Shown here piece after piece: positions 8,277-17,686 of a DNA stretch of 64,000 bases. The DNA is from Wolinella sp052170135 (lineage in GTDB: Bacteria; Campylobacterota; Campylobacteria; Campylobacterales; Helicobacteraceae). Below the pieces are notes generated by a model. It did no database searches. It was not told the origin of the DNA and saw only the letters and a list, made by a program, of their open reading frames with translations. The stretch spans positions 62,001-126,000 of the forward strand of contig JBQNBC010000003.1 of assembly GCA_052170135.1 (NCBI GenBank). Reading direction: 5' to 3'. The translations under genes were made by a program, and so were the position numbers. Each line of letters begins with the position of its first letter. The first letter of the stretch is position 1.

Positions 8277-9722
8277 TTATACGTGGTAATTTGGTGCTTC
8301 TTGTGTGATGACAACATCGTGGACATGCGATTCTCTAAGTCCTGCTGATGTAATCTCGACAAACTCCGCTTGCTCCCATAATGTCGGTATATCCTTCGCG
8401 CCGAGATAGCCCATAGATGCACGCAGACCGCCTAGCATTTGATGTATCACATCACCCATTTTTCCTCGATATGGAACGCGACCTTCGATTCCTTCTGGGA
8501 CAAGCTTGTCTGCTGCTGTGCCCTCTTGGAAATATCTATCTGTGCTACCTTTGCTCATCGCTCCAATACTCCCCATACCGCGATATGCTTTGTATTGTCG
8601 CCCTTGGAATATCACCATATCACCAGGCGATTCTTCAGTCCCTGCTAACATACTCCCTATCATCACACACGATGCGCCCACAGCAAGAGCTTTTGCTAAA
8701 TCACCTGAGTATTTAATGCCGCCATCAGCACACACAGGCACACCGTATTTGTGCGCTACCTGCGCCACCTCATCAATCGCGCTAATCTGAGGCACGCCGA
8801 CACCAGCAACAATTCTTGTTGTGCATATACTGCCTGGTCCTATGCCGACTTTTATACCATCAGCACCAGCAGCGATAAGGGCTTCAGCCGCTTCGGCTGT
8901 TGCGATATTCCCAGCAATAATATCAACAACTAGCGATTCCTTGACTTTCTTGACTGTGTCAATGATTCCTTGCGAGTGTCCATGCGCAGAATCAAGCACA
9001 AGCACGTCCACACCCGCATCTACCAAAGCCTTAGCGCGATCTAGTTGATGCACCCCAATAGCCGCTGCAACGCGCAATCGACCAAAGTCATCTTTGTTTG
9101 AGTTTGGATATTCAATTCTCTTTTGAATATCTTTAATCGTGATTAGACCTTTAAGAATCCCATGCTCATTTACGATAGGGAGCTTTTCAATTTTGTGATT
9201 GTGCATTATCTCTCGCGCCTCTTCAAGACTAGTGCCGACCTTGCCAACTACAAGTGGTGCGCGCGTCATCACTTCACCAACCTTACGACTTAAATCAGTC
9301 TCAAAGCGCACATCGCGATTTGTCAAGATTCCTATCAACATACCATCATTATCTACTACTGGCACACCTGAAATCTTATAGTTATCGGTTAAAGCCTTGG
9401 CTTGAGCCAGGGTATGGTCTGGGCTAATATAGATAGGGTCGATAATGACACCGCTTTCGCTCTTTTTTACTTTTTTTACTTGCGCAACTTGCGATTCTAT
9501 ATCCATATTTTTGTGGATTACACCAATCCCACCTAAGCGAGCCATCGCAATAGCTGCCCTATACTCAGTAACCGTATCCATTGCCGCAGATACAATCGGG
9601 GCATTTAGATCGATATTTCGCGTAAGTTTTGAGGCGATATTTACAGACTTTGGTAGCACCTCTGAATATTTTGGGATTAGCAACACATCCTCAAATGTCA
9701 ACGCTCTTTTTCGTATTTTCAT
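8277..9722 (-). CDS. guaB: inosine-5'-monophosphate dehydrogenase
   Basis: GuaB oxidises IMP to XMP with NAD+, the committed step to guanine nucleotides. The 481-residue protein is a TIM barrel interrupted by two CBS domains (about 95-205). The active-site loop GPGSICTTR holds the catalytic Cys, and the flap near YRGMGSIGAM is intact. AAAGGAGG lies 5 nt before the ATG, one of the strongest ribosome binding sites in the window. The gene follows gatA, as I recall from H. pylori and Campylobacter. Confidence 0.97.
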   Translation of the reverse strand: MKIRKRALTFEDVLLIPKYSEVLPKSVNIASKLTRNIDLNAPIVSAAMDTVTEYRAAIAMARLGGIGVIHKNMDIESQVAQVKKVKKSESGVIIDPIYISPDHTLAQAKALTDNYKISGVPVVDNDGMLIGILTNRDVRFETDLSRKVGEVMTRAPLVVGKVGTSLEEAREIMHNHKIEKLPIVNEHGILKGLITIKDIQKRIEYPNSNKDDFGRLRVAAAIGVHQLDRAKALVDAGVDVLVLDSAHGHSQGIIDTVKKVKESLVVDIIAGNIATAEAAEALIAAGADGIKVGIGPGSICTTRIVAGVGVPQISAIDEVAQVAHKYGVPVCADGGIKYSGDLAKALAVGASCVMIGSMLAGTEESPGDMVIFQGRQYKAYRGMGSIGAMSKGSTDRYFQEGTAADKLVPEGIEGRVPYRGKMGDVIHQMLGGLRASMGYLGAKDIPTLWEQAEFVEITSAGLRESHVHDVVITQEAPNYHV

Positions 9723-9740
9723 TGCATTCCTCCTTTAAAA

Positions 9741-11081
9741 TTATCGCAATATAGTTTCTATACTTAGTGCACCATCAAGGACGCTCTGCTCATCAAACGC
9801 CTTACCAAGAAGCTGCATGCCAATGGGTAAACCTTCACTATTTTTACCTACTGGCAATGATATAGCAGGGATTCCTGCGAGGTTTACACCGATAGTATAA
9901 ATATCTCCCAAATACATCTCAAGCGGAGATGCACTACTGCCAAACTTCGGCGCAACATTTGGAGCAACAGGACTAAGAATCAAATCGCACTCTTTGAAAA
10001 TCTCATCATACTGATTTTTTATCAGCTGACGAACTTTTTGCGCCTTTAGATAGTAGGCATCATAATATCCACTACTTAGGACAAAGCTACCCAACATAAT
10101 TCTTCGTTTGACCTCCTCGCCAAAGCCCTCTGTGCGACTTTTAATATAGAGTTCTTTTAGATTCTCACTATCTGCGCGCCGTCCATATCTCACACCATCA
10201 AATCGTGCTAGATTTGAACTCGCCTCAGCCGTGCATAGAACATAGTATGCAGAGATGTGATAGGCGGTATTTATCATACTTTTTTCTACTATTTTATGCC
10301 CCACTTTTTCTAGCATTTTTATAGTCGATTCATAAGAATCCTGAATATCCTTTGACGCATCTTTTAGAAGCTCAGGTAGAATAGCTATGGTCTGCTTACG
10401 CGAAGAATCTAGATTCTTAAAAGTCTCGCTTTTTGGTAGATTCGCACTTGTAGAATCAAGCGCATCATGCCCGCTAATAGCATCAAAGAGTATCGCCGCA
10501 TCCTCAACATTTTGTGTAATAGGTCCTACTTGATCAAGGCTAGAGGCATACGCTACGACGCCATATCGACTGACGCGACCATAAGTAGGCTTCAGCCCAA
10601 CGCAGCCACAAAATGCAGCTGGCTGGCGGATTGAGCCACCTGTATCGCTCCCCAAAGCGGCTACAGCTATGCCACCAGCAACAGCCGCTGCACTGCCACC
10701 GCTACTGCCACCTGGAACATGCTCATGGTTTATTGGATTTAGTGTCTTGCCATATTTGCTACTCTCAGTCGTGCTACCCATGGCAAACTCATCCATATTC
10801 GCTCGCCCAAATGCACTCATGCCACTTTTATGCAGATTCTCAATCACGCCCGCATTATATGGCGCAACATAACCCTCAAGAATCCTACTCCCACACGTAA
10901 GCTCAACACCCTTAATGCTGATATTATCCTTAATAAGCACAGGAACACCACTCTCTAAGCTATCATCAATAGTGCCAACATAAGCATTTAGCGGTGATTG
11001 TGCCACCTTGTTACGTATTTCGCTTTTTAACTCCAAAACACCATCTCTATCCAGCTTCATCGCCTCTTTTAGCGTCATCAT
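9741..11081 (-). CDS. gatA: glutamyl-tRNA(Gln)/aspartyl-tRNA(Asn) amidotransferase subunit A
   Basis: GatA releases ammonia from glutamine for the GatCAB complex, which converts Glu-tRNA(Gln) and Asp-tRNA(Asn) to the amidated forms. The amidase signature Ser-cisSer-Lys triad is visible: Lys in LIKDNISI (about 51), and the serines in PGGSSGGSAAAVAGG and GSDTGGSIRQPAAF. The length of 446 residues is normal. Its start overlaps the aroC stop by 4 nt, and AAGGAG sits in the last aroC codons. The aspS gene elsewhere in the window is expected to supply the mischarged Asp-tRNA(Asn) used by this complex. Confidence 0.96.
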   Translation of the reverse strand: MMTLKEAMKLDRDGVLELKSEIRNKVAQSPLNAYVGTIDDSLESGVPVLIKDNISIKGVELTCGSRILEGYVAPYNAGVIENLHKSGMSAFGRANMDEFAMGSTTESSKYGKTLNPINHEHVPGGSSGGSAAAVAGGIAVAALGSDTGGSIRQPAAFCGCVGLKPTYGRVSRYGVVAYASSLDQVGPITQNVEDAAILFDAISGHDALDSTSANLPKSETFKNLDSSRKQTIAILPELLKDASKDIQDSYESTIKMLEKVGHKIVEKSMINTAYHISAYYVLCTAEASSNLARFDGVRYGRRADSENLKELYIKSRTEGFGEEVKRRIMLGSFVLSSGYYDAYYLKAQKVRQLIKNQYDEIFKECDLILSPVAPNVAPKFGSSASPLEMYLGDIYTIGVNLAGIPAISLPVGKNSEGLPIGMQLLGKAFDEQSVLDGALSIETILR

Positions 11082-12163
11082 TTCGCCTCCTTGTTGTAAA
11101 TTTTTTTTAGATTCTCAATTTTATTTCCAAGTCCCAAAAGCACCATATCAGCAAGCACCAAAGCCATCATCGCCTCGCACACTACACTCCCGCGCACCGC
11201 GACACACGGATCGTGTCGCCCACGCAAATTACACTCTACCTCTTCTCCATGCTCATTTAAGCTTTTTTGTGAGAGAAATATAGATGGCGTAGGCTTGAAG
11301 TAGATTCTTGTAACTATCTCTTCGCCAGTGCTAATCCCACCAAGAATCCCACCAGAGTGATTACTCAAAAATCCATCCGCACACATCGCATCATTATTCT
11401 CACTACCACGCATACTAGAGGCATGCACACCTTCTCCTATCTCGACTGCCTTGACAGCATTTAGCCCCATAAACCCAGAACCAAGCTGAGAATCCAAGCG
11501 ATGATAAAGTGGCTCGCCAAGCCCAGCCCACACACCACTAGCACGCACTTCCACCGCCCCACCAATAGAATCATGCGCTTCTCGTGCAGAATCTATCTCG
11601 CGTTTAAACTCCATCTCAAGCAAAGGATCAAGAGCAAAAATTTCACTCTCTTTAGCAAACTCAAAATCACGCACACTTGTGATTTTGCTCCCAACTTGAA
11701 AAAGCCCGGAATAAATCAAAATTCCAAGCTCTCTTAAAAGCATCTTTGCAACTGCAGCACCAGCTACTCGCGCCGCACTCTCACGCGCACTGCTACGCCC
11801 GCCACCGCGATAATCGCGCAAGCCATATTTTTGAAAATACGTGTAGTCGGCATGTCCGGGACGGAATAAATTCTTAACATTTTCATATGCCACACTTTTT
11901 TGATTCTCATTGCGTATTAACATCGCCAATGGCGCACCAGTAGTGCGCCCATCAAAAATCCCACTAAGAATCTCTACGCTATCAGATTCTGTGCGTGGCG
12001 TCGAGTAGCGATTCTGCCCACCTCGTCTACGTGCCATCTCGAGACTCAAAAACTCCTCATCAATAAAAAGTCCACTAGGCACGCCATCAAGCACACATCC
12101 AACGCCAACGCCGTGCGATTCACCGAATGTAGTAATCCTAAATCGCTCGCCAAAACTATTCAT
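11078..12163 (-). CDS. aroC: chorismate synthase
   Basis: AroC makes chorismate from EPSP using reduced FMN, the last step of the shikimate pathway. The 361-residue protein has the three family signatures: GESHGVGVGCVLDGVP near the N-terminus, the RGGGRSSARESAARVAGAA segment in the middle, and LRGRHDPCVAVR near the C-terminus. It overlaps rnc by 8 nt upstream and gatA by 4 nt downstream, so this is a tight operon. The order aroC next to rnc and rnhA matches H. pylori. Confidence 0.97.
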   Translation of the reverse strand: MNSFGERFRITTFGESHGVGVGCVLDGVPSGLFIDEEFLSLEMARRRGGQNRYSTPRTESDSVEILSGIFDGRTTGAPLAMLIRNENQKSVAYENVKNLFRPGHADYTYFQKYGLRDYRGGGRSSARESAARVAGAAVAKMLLRELGILIYSGLFQVGSKITSVRDFEFAKESEIFALDPLLEMEFKREIDSAREAHDSIGGAVEVRASGVWAGLGEPLYHRLDSQLGSGFMGLNAVKAVEIGEGVHASSMRGSENNDAMCADGFLSNHSGGILGGISTGEEIVTRIYFKPTPSIFLSQKSLNEHGEEVECNLRGRHDPCVAVRGSVVCEAMMALVLADMVLLGLGNKIENLKKIYNKEAK

Positions 12164-12947
12164 GAATACTCGATTCTGCTTGTGAGTTTGTTACCTGAGA
12201 TTGTTGCTGCACTCGCATTTTTGTGCTCTCTTCCACCTGATTTGCGCTTATATTTTCAGCATCAGAATCGCGATCTTTTTGATGAAAAATCTCTAGCGCG
12301 ATTTTTGCTGCCTCTTGCTGGGCCTCCTTCTTGCTTCCACCAAGCGCACGTGCATACTCCACGCCAATCACATAAACAGCAACCTCAAACTCCTTTTTAT
12401 GGTCTGGACCATTTGCCCCAAGAATCACATACTCAGGAGTCTCTCCAAACTTCGCCTGCGTTAGCTCCTGCAAGGCCGTTTTATAGTCGCGAAATAGCGA
12501 GCTTAGATCTATTTTTGGATAGACCTCCTCTAGCAAGCAATGAGCGATTCTTTGCACTTCAGAAAGCCCAGCCTCAAGATAAACAGCACCCATAGTCGCC
12601 TCGAAAGCATTTGAAAGAAGTGATGGTTTTTCGCGACCTTTGTTATTCTCCTCAGCGTTTGAGATAAAGATATATTTGCCAAGCTCAAGGCATGCTGCCA
12701 AGCGAGCAAAACCTTTCTCATTCACAAGTGAAGCACGCATTTTAGACAGCTCTCCCTCATCGCCTTTTGGAAATCTATTAAAAAGAAATTCACCCACCAC
12801 TAAATCGAGCACCGCATCACCCAAAAACTCGAGTCGCTCGTTGTTATATGGCTTCTTTGAGCTCTTATGTGTGAGCGCCTCGATGATTAGATTCTTGTCG
12901 CAGAATCGATACCCAAGTCGCTGCTCTAACTCATCAATGCTATCCAC
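12156..12947 (-). CDS. rnc: ribonuclease III
   Basis: RNase III cuts double-stranded RNA in rRNA maturation and mRNA decay. The signature ERLEFLGDAVLDLVVGEF holds the catalytic acidic residues, followed by the C-terminal double-stranded-RNA-binding domain. I start it at the GTG at 12947: AAGGGAG lies 5 nt upstream, and GTGGATAG overlaps the rnhA stop by 8 nt. A longer in-frame reading from 13082 would run deep into rnhA and add 45 residues with no family counterpart. The resulting 263-residue protein has a tail of about 40 polar residues rich in Gln, Ser and Glu after the RNA-binding domain. Confidence 0.93.
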   Translation of the reverse strand: MDSIDELEQRLGYRFCDKNLIIEALTHKSSKKPYNNERLEFLGDAVLDLVVGEFLFNRFPKGDEGELSKMRASLVNEKGFARLAACLELGKYIFISNAEENNKGREKPSLLSNAFEATMGAVYLEAGLSEVQRIAHCLLEEVYPKIDLSSLFRDYKTALQELTQAKFGETPEYVILGANGPDHKKEFEVAVYVIGVEYARALGGSKKEAQQEAAKIALEIFHQKDRDSDAENISANQVEESTKMRVQQQSQVTNSQAESSIHE

Positions 12948-13377
12948 GCAATCTCCCTTCTTTTTGCTTGTTTGCCTCATTTTTTGCGATTGTATCGCAT
13001 CGCTCATTTTCGGTGTGCCCACTATGCCCTCGTATCCATATCGCACGGACTTTGTGTGGTCTTGACACTTCAATATAATCACGCCAAAGATCTGGATTTT
13101 TCACTTTGACAAAATCCTTTTTAATCCAGCCACCAAGCCAATCATTTATCCCACGCACAACATAAGAAGAATCGCTAAAAATCTCCACGGCACACGGCTC
13201 TTTTAGCACTTTAAGAGACTCAATGACAGCTCTTAACTCCATGCGATTATTAGTCGTCTCACTCTCGCCACCACTAATCACTCTCTCTCGCTCTCCATAG
13301 CGCAATATTCCGCAGTAGCCGCCAGCACCTGGATTCCCTAGTGACGAGCCATCACAAAAAAGAGTTACTTTCTTCAT
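12940..13377 (-). CDS. rnhA: ribonuclease HI
   Basis: RNase HI degrades the RNA strand of RNA-DNA hybrids. All four catalytic acidic positions are visible in 145 residues: Asp in FCDGSSLGNPGAGG, Glu in MELRAVIESL, Asp in EIFSDSSYV, and the C-terminal Asp in ERCDTIAK. Its last codons carry the ribosome binding site and start of rnc. Upstream it overlaps the TPR protein gene by 26 nt. A type 2 enzyme (rnhB) is encoded elsewhere in the window. Confidence 0.96.
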   Translation of the reverse strand: MKKVTLFCDGSSLGNPGAGGYCGILRYGERERVISGGESETTNNRMELRAVIESLKVLKEPCAVEIFSDSSYVVRGINDWLGGWIKKDFVKVKNPDLWRDYIEVSRPHKVRAIWIRGHSGHTENERCDTIAKNEANKQKEGRLRG

Positions 13378-14425
13378 TTCTGCTCTTTCTTATTTTTAGG
13401 ATTAAGTTCCCGCTTAACAGCTCACCACAGCTGGGGCAACGTTCAAACTCAAGCGGCGAGATCATCTTGCATGCATGACAACGATACTCAAAGTCCAAAT
13501 CTGCACGCACCTTTGAATGCAACCCCATAATGCGCACGGCCTCAAGCTCAAATTTAGCGCACACCCTATCACTCTTAGAACTCACATAGCCTCTAGCACG
13601 ATAAACATCTAATATCTCAGAATCCTCTGCCAACAAAGCAAAAGGAATTTCACTTTTTTCGATATTCCATAACATATCTATCATCTCACAAATTTGCACT
13701 TTACCTGCTTGGTCAAATCTGCATAACGTCTCCCAAAATAATGGCACTTCAAATGTGCGAAAATAGCTAAGCACGATACGCAAAAGTCGCGGCTCACGCT
13801 CCAGGTCTAAAAGTAGCGATTCTCGCTTTTTATCAAGAGGCATGAAAGAATCAGCAAGGATTCTCTTCGCACTTAAGTACGCATGACTAAGTCGCACGCG
13901 CTCATCATTTTCGCCAAGTTCCATCAAGCAATCAAGTGCCTCTAGTGCCTCTTCATATTGCCCTAGTTGCTCATACACGCGCATAAGCCAAAAGAGAGCC
14001 TTTGGATTCCTCGGGGCATTTTTCAACGCCTCTAAGAATATCTTTTTTGAGCGCTCCAAGAATCCAGCCATGAAATAGACCTCGCCTAAATCCTCTAAAA
14101 TCTGCAACTTCTCGCTAATTTGACTGGAGTTCTCAAGAATAGATAGATATATTTTTATCGCGCGCTCAAAATCTCCGCTTTGATAGTATCCACGTGCCAA
14201 AATCGCGAGCAATGCGCTTGATTCCGCACCATTTAAGAGTAACTCTTTTGCATCTTTATCGATTGAATGGCTAAATAGTTGTGAAAATTTTTTAAGTGAA
14301 TTTTCGCGTCTTCTGTGTGAATGTAAATTCCACATGTAGCTTGCAAGAGATATTGTAGCAACAAGCAATACGAGTATGATGACGCCAAACAGTGGGTCGC
14401 GATGCGTGATAAACAGGTCGCCCAT
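13352..14425 (-). CDS. LapB/YciM-like TPR protein with C-terminal zinc ribbon
   Basis: The 357-residue protein has one N-terminal membrane helix (about 12-31), a series of TPR-like helix pairs (about 60-300) and a C-terminal rubredoxin-like metal site, CHAC and CPSC with 12 residues between. This is the layout of E. coli LapB (YciM; helix, TPRs, rubredoxin knuckles), which controls LpxC turnover and lipopolysaccharide synthesis. H. pylori HP0660 occupies the same position before rnhA. Assignment to LapB rests on architecture, not on a search. Its coding end overlaps rnhA by 26 nt. Confidence 0.75.
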   Translation of the reverse strand: MGDLFITHRDPLFGVIILVLLVATISLASYMWNLHSHRRRENSLKKFSQLFSHSIDKDAKELLLNGAESSALLAILARGYYQSGDFERAIKIYLSILENSSQISEKLQILEDLGEVYFMAGFLERSKKIFLEALKNAPRNPKALFWLMRVYEQLGQYEEALEALDCLMELGENDERVRLSHAYLSAKRILADSFMPLDKKRESLLLDLEREPRLLRIVLSYFRTFEVPLFWETLCRFDQAGKVQICEMIDMLWNIEKSEIPFALLAEDSEILDVYRARGYVSSKSDRVCAKFELEAVRIMGLHSKVRADLDFEYRCHACKMISPLEFERCPSCGELLSGNLILKIRKSRNEESNSFL

Positions 14426-14503
14426 GCTCTCTTTGCCCTTTTTATCGCGGATTATATCGCGCAGATTTTAAAGCTGGGTAATAAATAGCTTTTGAAGTTT
14501 AGA

Positions 14504-14509
14504 TAAAAT
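14504..14509 (+). promoter_or_regulatory. -10 box of dnaG, probably giving a leaderless mRNA
   Basis: TAAAAT ends 7 nt before the dnaG ATG, and no Shine-Dalgarno sequence fits between them. Normal spacing from -10 to the start site would put +1 at or within 2 nt of the ATG. Confidence 0.5.
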
Positions 14510-14516
14510 CACCGCC

Positions 14517-16181
14517 ATGATAACCGAAGAATCTATAGAGCGCGTCAAGCAAAATATCGATATTGTCGAGGTTTTAGGCTCATATTTAGAGCTTAGCAAG
14601 AGTGGAGGACAGTTTAAGGCACTCTGCCCATTTCACGGCGAAAAGACCCCAAGCTTTGTTATAAATCCGCACAAAAATTTCTATCACTGCTTTGGTTGTG
14701 GAGCAAGTGGCGACACAATTGATTTTGTCATGGAGCATGATAAGCTGACATACCCAGAAGCGATAGAAAAGTTAGCACTACTCTATAATATTCCACTTTC
14801 ATACACAAATGAGAAGCTCAATACGCCCAGAAGCACACTATTAGAGCAATTGAGAGAATTCTACAGGAATCGACTACAGACAACCCCTAGCGCGCTCGCC
14901 TACCTAAAAGATCGTGGCGTAAAAAAAGAGATGATAGAGAGATTTGAGCTAGGATACGCCCCAAATTCTAGCGAAACGATTAGATTCTTACAGGAGAGCT
15001 TCTTGCCACCAAAAGAGGCGATCGAGCTCGGAGCACTAGGCGATGACAATGGAAGAATCTATGCGCGCTTCTCGGATCGCCTGATGTTTCCAATATACTC
15101 GCCATCGAAAAAGCTAGTGGGATTTGGTGGGCGAACGATGATAAATCACCCCGCCAAATATCTAAACTCACCACAGACAAAACTCTTTAGCAAATCACAT
15201 CTACTCTATGGCTACCATCTCGCACGAGAATCTATTGCTAAAGAGGGCAAAATAATCGTCTGCGAGGGCTATTTGGATGTGATCTTGCTGCATCAAGCTG
15301 GCTTTTCAAACGCCACTGCGACGCTTGGAACAGCACTCACAAAAGAGCATCTACCGCTACTTGCAAAAAACGAACCAGAAGTAATTCTCGCTTATGATGG
15401 TGACAAAGCAGGAATAGCTGCTGCACTCAAAGCCTCTCATCTCCTCTCAGAGCACAGCAAGGAAGGAGGCGTGGTGATTTTTGGTGGCGGGCTTGACCCA
15501 GCAGATATGGTATCAAGCGGGAGAATCGCAGAGCTAAGAGGGCTTTTTGCGCGCCCGATTCCATTTATTGAGTTTGTATTGACAAAGAAGATAGAGAACT
15601 ATGACCTAAGCTCACCATTGCAAAAAGAATCGGCACTAAAGGCATGTAGCGACTTTTTACGTGGATTCTCACCCATCATACAGGATAGCTACAAGCCCCT
15701 AATCGCATCACTCCTAAATATCCCAATATCTTTTATAAGAAGTGCAAAAGTCACAAAAGAATCAGCTCGCATGCGCACAATTCCAAACACTATAAACGGA
15801 AGTGAAATCGCCGAAGCAAGCCTTATTAAAACACTTTTAGATTCTCCGCAGATGCTTGATTACGTGCTTGAATACATTGATAGCGATGTATTCATACGCC
15901 ACAAAGAGGAGTTTAATGCGCTCAAAAGTGGAGATTGCTCGCATCCGCTACTGCTAAAAATCTCAATGCAAGAGCAGATTCTCCCACTTTCGCCACAGCA
16001 GGTAGAAGAGCAACTAAGGCTCATGCTACGATTCTTCTATCAGCGCAGGCTAAAAGAGGTGGCCAGCGATAGGCGACTTGAGTTTAAAATACGCGCTTTT
16101 ATACTAGGCAAAATCCGCCTAGCACTCGAAACACTAGACAAAGGAGGGTTAATCCCATATGAAAGCTTTAGCACTTTTTAG
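14517..16181 (+). CDS. dnaG: DNA primase
   Basis: DnaG synthesises RNA primers at the replication fork. The 554-residue length is close to that of H. pylori. The N-terminal CHC2-type zinc-binding domain spans about residues 35-65, with CPFHGEKTPSF and YHCFGCGASGD. The catalytic TOPRIM core includes VCEGYLDVILLHQAG and AYDGDKAG (about 245-310). The C-terminal helical helicase-binding region is weakly conserved, as usual. The stop lies 23 nt inside the next gene. The promoter suggests leaderless translation. Confidence 0.96.
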   Translation: MITEESIERVKQNIDIVEVLGSYLELSKSGGQFKALCPFHGEKTPSFVINPHKNFYHCFGCGASGDTIDFVMEHDKLTYPEAIEKLALLYNIPLSYTNEKLNTPRSTLLEQLREFYRNRLQTTPSALAYLKDRGVKKEMIERFELGYAPNSSETIRFLQESFLPPKEAIELGALGDDNGRIYARFSDRLMFPIYSPSKKLVGFGGRTMINHPAKYLNSPQTKLFSKSHLLYGYHLARESIAKEGKIIVCEGYLDVILLHQAGFSNATATLGTALTKEHLPLLAKNEPEVILAYDGDKAGIAAALKASHLLSEHSKEGGVVIFGGGLDPADMVSSGRIAELRGLFARPIPFIEFVLTKKIENYDLSSPLQKESALKACSDFLRGFSPIIQDSYKPLIASLLNIPISFIRSAKVTKESARMRTIPNTINGSEIAEASLIKTLLDSPQMLDYVLEYIDSDVFIRHKEEFNALKSGDCSHPLLLKISMQEQILPLSPQQVEEQLRLMLRFFYQRRLKEVASDRRLEFKIRAFILGKIRLALETLDKGGLIPYESFSTF

Positions 16182-17139
16182 CGGTGGGCTTGATTCTCTA
16201 CTTAGTATTAAACTTATCCAAGAACAGGGAATTGAGGTCATTGCATTGCACTTTGATATCGGATTTGGTAGCAATAAAGACAGGCTACAATACCTAAAAA
16301 ATGCAACTGCACAAATAGACACGGAGCTAAGAATCGTCGATATTCGCAAGCAATTTTTTGATGATGTACTATTTTCACCAGTGTATGGCTATGGGAAGTA
16401 TTTCAATCCATGTATCGACTGCCATGCAAATATGTTCCGCCACGCACTAAAAATGCTCGAGTGCGAAAACGCTAGCTTTGTCATTAGCGGAGAAGTGCTA
16501 GGGCAGCGACCAAAAAGTCAGCGCAGAGAAGCTCTATATCAAGTGGAGAATCTAACACAAACAAAGGGGCTAATCCTACGTCCGCTCTCAGCAAAGCTCC
16601 TACCAGAAACACTCGCAGAATCACGTGGCTGGGTAGATCGTGAAAAGCTACTAGATATTCATGGGCGTGGGCGTAATAGACAGCTGAAAATGGCAGAAAC
16701 CTACGGTCTAAAGTATTTTGAAAAGCCCTCTGGTGGCTGCCTACTCACAGAGACACACGTAGCACAAAAGCTAAAAGATATAGTCGCACACAGAAAGCCA
16801 GTCCCAGAGGATATAACAATTGTAAAAAGTGGGCGCTACCTAATCCTGCCAGATGGTGCGCGGCTCATAATATCGCGAAACAAAGAGGAAAATGACAAGT
16901 TAAGCGCACCACACTCTCTGATGGATTTCATAAGAATCAAAGACGAATGGATAGGACCAGTGGCACTATTAGATAAAAATGCCAGCCAAAATGACAAGAA
17001 TCTAGCCGCGCAAATCACGCTAAGCTATGGCAAAAGCATCCAAGGACGCTCATATCGCGTAGAAATAGGAGGAAATGAGATAGAAGCAAGTGCGCTAAAT
17101 AGCAAAGAAGGGGGTACAAAATATATTTTAAAAAGCTAA
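16159..17139 (+). CDS. PP-loop ATPase, HP0013-type tRNA-thiolation-like protein
   Basis: The 326-residue protein opens with a PP-loop nucleotide-binding motif, LFSGGLDSLLSIKL (about 6-19), as in MnmA and ThiI enzymes that adenylate RNA bases before sulfur transfer. A Cys pair in NPCIDCHANMF (about 88-91) and a further Cys in KPSGGCLLTE could serve sulfur transfer. The C-terminal third resembles an RNA-binding NFACT-R-like domain. It overlaps dnaG by 23 nt and corresponds to H. pylori HP0013, which lies next to dnaG. The substrate is not known to me, and a tRNA-modifying role is inference. Confidence 0.8.
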   Translation: MKALALFSGGLDSLLSIKLIQEQGIEVIALHFDIGFGSNKDRLQYLKNATAQIDTELRIVDIRKQFFDDVLFSPVYGYGKYFNPCIDCHANMFRHALKMLECENASFVISGEVLGQRPKSQRREALYQVENLTQTKGLILRPLSAKLLPETLAESRGWVDREKLLDIHGRGRNRQLKMAETYGLKYFEKPSGGCLLTETHVAQKLKDIVAHRKPVPEDITIVKSGRYLILPDGARLIISRNKEENDKLSAPHSLMDFIRIKDEWIGPVALLDKNASQNDKNLAAQITLSYGKSIQGRSYRVEIGGNEIEASALNSKEGGTKYILKS

Positions 17140-17686
17140 AGTGCGTTGTATTTAGATCTTAATTCTTGATGCTAGCTTCAGAAATCAAAAGCCAAATTCC
17201 CACTTAGATTCTACATTATGAGCCCTAGCGTGTTACCTTTTTTACCGTCTAATTAAGGTCAAAATATAGAAATGGCTCTTAAGAATTAGATGTCGTACCT
17301 CGTTGTTTTACTATCACATCGGCTAGCTTTCAGGATGATAAAAACTAGCTAGATATCATCGTAAATAATGGGCGATTCTTTTGATTTTTTGTTCTGTTTT
17401 GCATGCTTACAGTCCTGTGCCTAAGTGAAGTTTCAACTTGAGGCGTTTTCAAGAAAAGGCGATCCATATTGCCCGCTTCCTTCTTTTGCTTTGCACGGAT
17501 TATGTGCGAAATAGATAATCAGTTAATAAGAATTGCATCTAAAAAGCTAGTGTAGGAATCGAACGTGGATTCTATAGCTTAAGTTGAGCGTGGCAAAAAT
17601 ATACCAAAAGCGAAAAATCCTATTTTGCCAATTCCCAACACGAGAAACTAGCCCGTTTGCGCCACTTTGATTCTTTGGCTTAAGAT
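17140..17686. other. 547-nt interval without a recognisable gene
   Basis: Neither strand holds a convincing coding sequence, and translated frames are broken every few codons. I see no tRNA, SRP RNA, RNase P or tmRNA hallmark. The interval separates converging transcription units, so it may hold terminators or decayed sequence. A T-loop-like sequence on the minus strand at 17554-17564 is not supported by flanking stems. Confidence 0.45.

Noticed and set aside
12948..13082. Upstream 45-codon extension of RNase III
   Set aside because: It lies wholly within rnhA, has no ribosome binding site and no counterpart in RNase III proteins; the GTG at 12947 is better supported.
17554..17564. T-loop-like sequence (CGTTCGATTCC on the minus strand) suggesting a tRNA or tmRNA end
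   Set aside because: The flanking bases do not form a T-stem or acceptor stem, there is no CCA end, and no anticodon arm was found nearby.
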